The notes under the pieces were generated by a model. It was not told where the DNA came from. It was given only the letters and a program-made list of their open reading frames with translations, and searched no databases. DNA of 64,000 nucleotides, from positions 2,046,001 to 2,110,000 of the forward strand of contig OY829366.1 of the NCBI GenBank assembly GCA_963691755.1. The letters are read 5' to 3'. Shown here piece after piece: positions 59,657-64,000 of the stretch (positions within the stretch are counted from its first letter, which is position 1; every line of letters begins with the position of its first letter). The stretch is from Dinoroseobacter sp013215265 (lineage in GTDB: Bacteria; Pseudomonadota; Alphaproteobacteria; Rhodobacterales; Rhodobacteraceae). Both the position numbers and the translations under genes were made by a program.

Positions 59657-60619
59657 ATGCAAGACTTTTACCATTCCCTGATGGAGGCTGCGGGCGGAGC
59701 GGTTTCTCCGGGCGCGCGCCTATGGCCTGTGTATCTGGGGGTCACCGTGCTGATTGCGTACGCGCTCTTTCGCATTCGTAAGATTGAGGGTGGTTTTCTC
59801 GCATGGGCGTTCCCGAAGTCGATGTATTTTTCTCAATCGAGCTTGGTGGATCTCAAACTGTTTGTGCTTGGCCGCCTGATGTCCGGCTTTGGTGTTGTGA
59901 ACGCTGTCGTAGGCGCGGCTTTGGTTGCAACGCTGGTCGGCAATGGCCTGTCGGGTCTGTCCACAGGGATTTCGCTACACCCTGCGGCTTATGCATTTAT
60001 CATCCTGATGGCTGCTGATTTCGCAGTGTACTGGGTGCACCGGGTGCATCACGAAAACAAGATTTTTTGGCCGTTTCATTCCGTGCACCATTCTGCCGAA
60101 GTGATGACGCCGATTACCGTCTACCGCAAACATCCGCTTTACGATTTGGTTGCGGGCGTTGTGCGCGGTATAACCTTAGGCGCGGCCCAAGGCATGGTTG
60201 TTGCGCTCTTTGAAGGTGATCTACACATGGCGACCCTCGTCGGGATCAACGCAGGCTATGTACTCTTCAACTTCGCAGGCTCAAACCTGCGCCACACTCA
60301 TATCTGGTTAAGTTATGGGCGTGTTCTGGAACACATCCTGATTTCTCCGACACAGCATCAGATCCACCACTCGAGCGCCCCGCGCCATCATGACAAGAAT
60401 TATGGCGAGGTGCTTGCGATCTGGGACTGGATGTTCGGGACGCTTTATGTGCCTGCGACACATGAAATTCTTGAATTCGGTCTGGCAGATGCCGAGGGCA
60501 ACAAGCTGCCCCAGCGCCATGACACGCTGGCCAATGCGTTGGTTGTGCCGTTCCAAGACGCTGCAGATGCGCTGAAAGACAGTGCAAAACCACAGACCAA
60601 GCCCGAGACCGCGCAATGA
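59657..60619 (+). CDS. Sterol desaturase-family membrane hydroxylase
   Basis: 320 residues of the fatty-acid hydroxylase (SUR2/ERG3) family, a membrane di-iron oxygenase. His boxes: HRVHHENK (~138), HSVHHSAE (~152), HTH near 230 and HQIHHSSAPRHHDKNYG (~247-263). Several membrane helices precede the first box (WPVYLGVTVLIAYALF, VVGAALVATLVGNGL, AAYAFIILMAADFAVYW). Real substrate in Roseobacter could be a hopanoid, ornithine lipid or carotenoid. The ATG at 59657 (MQDFYHSLME) is preferred because the 19 residues upstream are not family-like; no strong ribosome site is visible. Coupled (ATGA) to an acyltransferase gene, so lipid modification is the likely shared theme. Confidence 0.92.
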   Translation: MQDFYHSLMEAAGGAVSPGARLWPVYLGVTVLIAYALFRIRKIEGGFLAWAFPKSMYFSQSSLVDLKLFVLGRLMSGFGVVNAVVGAALVATLVGNGLSGLSTGISLHPAAYAFIILMAADFAVYWVHRVHHENKIFWPFHSVHHSAEVMTPITVYRKHPLYDLVAGVVRGITLGAAQGMVVALFEGDLHMATLVGINAGYVLFNFAGSNLRHTHIWLSYGRVLEHILISPTQHQIHHSSAPRHHDKNYGEVLAIWDWMFGTLYVPATHEILEFGLADAEGNKLPQRHDTLANALVVPFQDAADALKDSAKPQTKPETAQ

Positions 60620-61737
60620 CAGCCGGATTTTCGGTCTGGTTAAACCTATTAAGGGCAGGCGCGGCCTTTGTCGTGCTGATGTCGCACTGGGCCTATCCGC
60701 GTTTTACTGACGGACGATGGGCTTGGGTGCGCGATTATAACCTCGGCTCCGACGCAGTTGTCCTTTTCTTCGTGCTCTCGGGGTTTGTCATTGCCTATGC
60801 AGCTTATGAAAAAGACACCTCCTTTTCCGCGTTTGCCTTTGCCCGTGGCACCCGTCTTTGGTCGGTGGCTTTGCCCGCCATTCTGCTGACCTATGGGCTG
60901 GATCAATTGGGGGTATATCTTTGGCCGGAAAGCTACGCAGGGTGGTGGTATGCGCCACAGGAGCTTGGCACGATGCTGGTGCTTGGTTTGACATTTTCCA
61001 ATGAATGGATGGGGTTGGCCACGCGCCTTGGAACAAACGGTCCTTGGTGGTCGTTGAGCTATGAGGTCGCCTATTATGCGCTCTTTGCGATTGCCTTCTA
61101 TATGGGTGGGGTTCGAAGGGTCGCGCTTTTGACGCTCTGCGCGTTGCTCGTCGGGCCTGTCATCCTGCTCTTGATGCCGTGCTGGCTGATGGGCGTGTGG
61201 CTTTACCGCAGGGTTACGTCGAATGACGTACCGGATCCAGGTTTAGGCAAGTATTATGCGGTCTTACCTGTTGTTTTCTATGGGCTACTGCAAGCCTTGG
61301 GCCTTCCGATGCATCTGATGGTTTTGACCGAAGCCCTCGTTGGACCTGACATGCCCATCCTGTTGCGTTTCTCTGACGAGGTGTTGTGGAACACGCTGCT
61401 TGCCTTCGGTGTAACGCTGCATTTGTGGGGCATGGCGTCCGTCCTGCGCTCGCATGACCTTCGGCAGCTTTCACGCCCCGTGGCGTGGGCCGCGGGCGGG
61501 AGTTTCTCGCTTTACGTTGTACACTACCCGCTTCTGCAGTTCCTGAGCGGCGGTCTTGGTGTCGGGTCCGGCGTGGTAGGGGACATGACGTTGCTTATCT
61601 TGACGATAGCGTTGTCCCTAATCTTTGCAGCCCTTTTCGAGCGGCCCTTGCCAAAGCTGCGCCGTTGGATCGGATCGGCAGTGCAGGCGGCACAGACAAG
61701 CCCCTCAGAGCGCGCGCAGGTGGCCAAGTTACCCTGA
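60616..61737 (+). CDS. Acyltransferase 3 family membrane protein (OafA/YrhL-like)
   Basis: 373 residues with about ten membrane helices. Family marks: LLRAGAAFVVLMSHWAYP with the catalytic-type His, DAVVLFFVLSGFVIAYAAY (the FFVLSG motif), RLWSVALPAILLTY and NGPWWSLSYEVAYYALF. Such proteins O-acylate cell-surface sugars or lipids using acyl-CoA from the cytosol. It starts four bases inside the hydroxylase gene, so the two are probably co-translated and may modify one lipid or glycan (inference). Substrate unknown. Confidence 0.93.
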   Translation: MTAGFSVWLNLLRAGAAFVVLMSHWAYPRFTDGRWAWVRDYNLGSDAVVLFFVLSGFVIAYAAYEKDTSFSAFAFARGTRLWSVALPAILLTYGLDQLGVYLWPESYAGWWYAPQELGTMLVLGLTFSNEWMGLATRLGTNGPWWSLSYEVAYYALFAIAFYMGGVRRVALLTLCALLVGPVILLLMPCWLMGVWLYRRVTSNDVPDPGLGKYYAVLPVVFYGLLQALGLPMHLMVLTEALVGPDMPILLRFSDEVLWNTLLAFGVTLHLWGMASVLRSHDLRQLSRPVAWAAGGSFSLYVVHYPLLQFLSGGLGVGSGVVGDMTLLILTIALSLIFAALFERPLPKLRRWIGSAVQAAQTSPSERAQVAKLP

Positions 61738-61810
61738 TCACAGCGCGGGTGGGGCTATGACTGCTTGACTTGACCTGCCTCCCACGAAATTGGGGGCGCA
61801 GGAGGTGCGA

Positions 61811-62713
61811 ATGCCCAGAAACGAAACCATGGATACGTTCGGCGCGGTGTCGCTGATCTTTTTCTCAGCACTCCTTGGCTTCAATCAGGTCGTGATCAAG
61901 GTGGTCAACGAGGGCCTCCAGCCCGTTTTCTTTGCGGGATTGCGGTCAGCTGGTGGCATGGTCCTGCTGATGGCGTGGATGAGGTATCGGGGCCTGAGTT
62001 TCCGGGTCACGCCCGGCACGTGGGGCGTTGGTCTTCTGATCGGCACCGTTTTTGCGATGGAGTTTGTTTGCCTCTTTCTGGCACTGGACCTGACGACAGT
62101 CGTGCGGACAGGGGTGATCTTCTATTCGATGCCCGTCTGGATGGCGATCATGTCCCATTTTGCGCTTCCCGGAGACCGCATGCGCGGACCCAAGGCGCTT
62201 GGACTTGGGTTGGCGTTTCTGGGGGTTGGGTTCGCCATCACCACGCGGGGCGATCTCTCGGGCGGATCACTGGCCGGAGACCTCTTTGCGCTTGGTGGGG
62301 CCATCTGCTGGGCAGGGGCCGCAATGCTGGCAAAGGCTTCCAGACTTCGTCATGAAACACCAGAGATGCAGTTGCTTTGGCAGTTGACGATCTCCGCTCC
62401 GGTAATTCTTGGAATGTCTCTGTTTTTCGGCCCGTTCATCCGGGATTTTCAGCCGCTTTTACATCTGCCGGGTGTGGTGTTTCAGATCACACTGGTCAGT
62501 TTGGGCTTTGTGTTCTGGCTTTGGCTTTTGTCCATGTACTCCGCGTCAGGTGTTGCCTCATTCGGATTTCTGGGGCCGATTTTCGGAGTGCTCTTTGGGT
62601 GGCTGATCTTGGGTGAAACCGTCGGGCTTGGCGTATGGGTCGCGCTGGCATTGGTCGCAGCCGGTCTTTTCCTGATCAACCGACCCGAAAAAACACCCGA
62701 GACAAACGCCTGA
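61811..62713 (+). CDS. DMT/EamA family transporter
   Basis: 300 residues, ten predicted helices in two repeats. N-terminal MDTFGAVSLIFFSALLGFNQVVIKVVNEGLQPVF-type entrance (residues 7-40) and LDLTTVVRTGVIFYSMPVWMAI in the first repeat; second repeat with GASGVASFGFL-like segment and FGWLILGETVGLGVWVALALVAAG. The ATG at 61811 follows AGGAGG, which decides it over an upstream in-frame start at 61790. Its TGA abuts the convergent selO stop (TGATCA, both stops in one palindrome). The fifth DMT-type transporter in 13 kb. Confidence 0.93.
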   Translation: MPRNETMDTFGAVSLIFFSALLGFNQVVIKVVNEGLQPVFFAGLRSAGGMVLLMAWMRYRGLSFRVTPGTWGVGLLIGTVFAMEFVCLFLALDLTTVVRTGVIFYSMPVWMAIMSHFALPGDRMRGPKALGLGLAFLGVGFAITTRGDLSGGSLAGDLFALGGAICWAGAAMLAKASRLRHETPEMQLLWQLTISAPVILGMSLFFGPFIRDFQPLLHLPGVVFQITLVSLGFVFWLWLLSMYSASGVASFGFLGPIFGVLFGWLILGETVGLGVWVALALVAAGLFLINRPEKTPETNA

Positions 62714-64000
62714 TCAAGTTCCGCAGAATGTCTGCCGAACCGCATTTTCCATCGTTGCGGGCACTTGCAGATCGGCGTGTTCCGGCTGGTCCTTAAACGG
62801 CGTTCGCAAGACAGAGTTCAACCGATTAAAATGGGAATAATCACCCTGAACGCCAGACTGTATGGCCGCTTCAATCTGGTGGTTGCGCGGGATAAAGCCG
62901 GGGTTTGCGCGCGGCAGGGCCGTTTCCCAATCGGCGAGACGTGATTTGGTCCACTGTTCGGTCCATGCGTCATACGCGTTAGGGTCTTTGAAAAGATCAC
63001 GCGTCTGACCGCTGGCCAGTCCGCGAAAGGCAAGCGTGAAGTCTGCCTGCCCCGTGATTAGGCCAAGAAACTCCTGAACCAGACCCGCCGTGTCGGCCGC
63101 CCCGGGATCAAGCGCGAGTTTTGCAGCAAACTCTGTGCCATATGCTTTGGCATAAAGGTCTGGGAAAGCGTGAACAGCCTCCGTCGCGAGCTCGATCCCT
63201 GTGTTTTGATCCGCATCGATCAACGGCAACAGAGCTGTGGCAAGCTGTGCGAGGTTCCACACTGCGATCTCGGGTTGATTGCCATAAGCATACCGCCCGT
63301 GTTGATCTATCGAAGAATAGACCGTCTCGGGGTGGTAGATTTCCATAAAGGCACAGGGACCATAATCGATTGTCTCGCCCGAAATGGTCATATTATCGGT
63401 GTTCATCACCCCATGAATGAAGCCAAGCCCCATCCATTTCGCGATCAGTTTTGCTTGGGCAGCGATAACCGAATTGAGCAGATCAAGTGCGGTTTTGGCT
63501 TCAGGATAATGCCGCTTTATCACAAATTCACAGAGCGTTGCGAGCGCTTCTTCATCCTGGCGCGCCGCAAAGTACTGAAATGTACCCACCCGAAGATGGC
63601 TCGCCGCCACACGCGTCAGCACCGCGCCGGGAAGCGGGGCTTCGCGAAGGACGATTTCGCCAGTGGTCACGGCCGCAAGCGCGCGGGTTGTTGGAACTCC
63701 AAGCGCGTGCATGGCCTCTGATACGATATATTCGCGCATGACCGGGCCCAGCCACGCGCGCCCATCACCCATGCGGCTGTAGGGCGTTGGCCCAGAACCC
63801 TTCAATTGGATATCGCGCAAATTACCTTGGGTGTCGCGCAGCTCCCCCAGAAGCAACGCGCGACCGTCACCCAGTTGCGGGCTCCAGCCGCCAAACTGAT
63901 GCCCGGCATAAACCTGGGCCAAGGGTTCTGCGCCCGCAGGCACGTGATTGCCCGCAAGCATTGCCAAACCGTCCTCGGAATTCAGCCAATCTGCGTCCAG
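62714..64000 (-). CDS. selO: Protein adenylyltransferase SelO, 5' end cut by window edge
   Basis: Pseudokinase-fold enzyme that transfers AMP to Ser, Thr or Tyr of proteins, linked to redox stress. About 428 residues are visible; the N-terminus lies beyond 64000. Seen: VYAGHQFGGWSPQLGDGRALLLGE, QLKGSGPTPYSRMGDGRAWL with nucleotide-binding residues, REYIVSEAMHALGVPTTRAL, HGVMNTDNMTISGETIDYGPCAFME holding the catalytic-type N-D-N and DYGP motif, and the C-terminal QTFCGT. Cys is at the place of selenocysteine in animal SelO. The visible frame continues in register through the window edge (reading LDADWLNSEDG). YdiU/UPF0061 is the older name. Confidence 0.96.
   Translation of the reverse strand: MDADWLNSEDGLAMLAGNHVPAGAEPLAQVYAGHQFGGWSPQLGDGRALLLGELRDTQGNLRDIQLKGSGPTPYSRMGDGRAWLGPVMREYIVSEAMHALGVPTTRALAAVTTGEIVLREAPLPGAVLTRVAASHLRVGTFQYFAARQDEEALATLCEFVIKRHYPEAKTALDLLNSVIAAQAKLIAKWMGLGFIHGVMNTDNMTISGETIDYGPCAFMEIYHPETVYSSIDQHGRYAYGNQPEIAVWNLAQLATALLPLIDADQNTGIELATEAVHAFPDLYAKAYGTEFAAKLALDPGAADTAGLVQEFLGLITGQADFTLAFRGLASGQTRDLFKDPNAYDAWTEQWTKSRLADWETALPRANPGFIPRNHQIEAAIQSGVQGDYSHFNRLNSVLRTPFKDQPEHADLQVPATMENAVRQTFCGT

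Overview
The window is a contiguous piece of chromosome from a marine alphaproteobacterium of the Roseobacter group (Rhodobacterales). The evidence is a DMSP lyase DddP, a complete Rhodobacter capsulatus-type gene transfer agent (GTA) cluster, an E1-beta subunit with its own lipoyl domain in the pyruvate dehydrogenase operon, an L9 protein with a long acidic tail, and the moderately GC-rich codon use of that group. No species can be named from the sequence alone.

Layout. 1-4.8 kb: a partial TPR protein, a 58-residue secreted protein, purB, a DUF6314-like gene, the biotin transporter component bioY and an alpha/beta-hydrolase/OsmC fusion. 5.1-9.0 kb: dddP, a small membrane protein and the nitrogen pair glnB-glnA. 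9.2-15.7 kb: nnr, a lone Hint-domain gene, tRNA-Leu(UAG) directly ahead of tig, two exported proteins of unknown function, and the ribosomal operon rpsF-rpsR-rplI. 16.0-17.2 kb: an unusual pilin-like protein carrying 63 perfect Gly-X-Y (collagen-like) triplets. 17.2-24.0 kb: an APH-fold kinase-like gene, then fabD-fabG-acpP, an arginase-family gene, fabF and mltG.

24.0-39.2 kb: the GTA structural cluster in canonical order: terminases g1 and g2, portal g3, g3.5, prohead protease g4, capsid g5, connector and tail genes g6 to g11, baseplate g12 and g13, NlpC/P60 peptidase g14, g15, then a DUF2793 fibre-like gene and a small DUF7742-like gene. It is flanked by housekeeping genes (mltG, cysE). 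Two things stand out. A promoter-like element is followed within about 30 bp by a strong intrinsic-terminator hairpin ahead of g1. And g15 is broken into two frames by what looks like loss of a single G near 36875.

39.2-48.5 kb: cysE, the pyruvate dehydrogenase operon pdhA-pdhB-orf85-pdhC, ftsB, a class I aldolase, pgk and two cyclophilins. 48.7-64 kb: a DUF3179 protein, five DMT/EamA-type transporters (one RarD-like) scattered among a cupin, a fatty-acid desaturase, anmK, tyrS, eno, a Fur/Mur regulator, a sterol-desaturase-type hydroxylase coupled to an acyltransferase, and a partial selO running off the right end.

Metabolic reading (inference): DMSP cleavage (dddP), ammonium assimilation control (glnB-glnA), lower glycolysis (aldolase, pgk, eno, PDH) and type II fatty-acid synthesis form the housekeeping backbone. 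The most unusual elements are the collagen-like pilin fusion and the state of the GTA cluster (intact except g15, with a possible attenuator in its leader).
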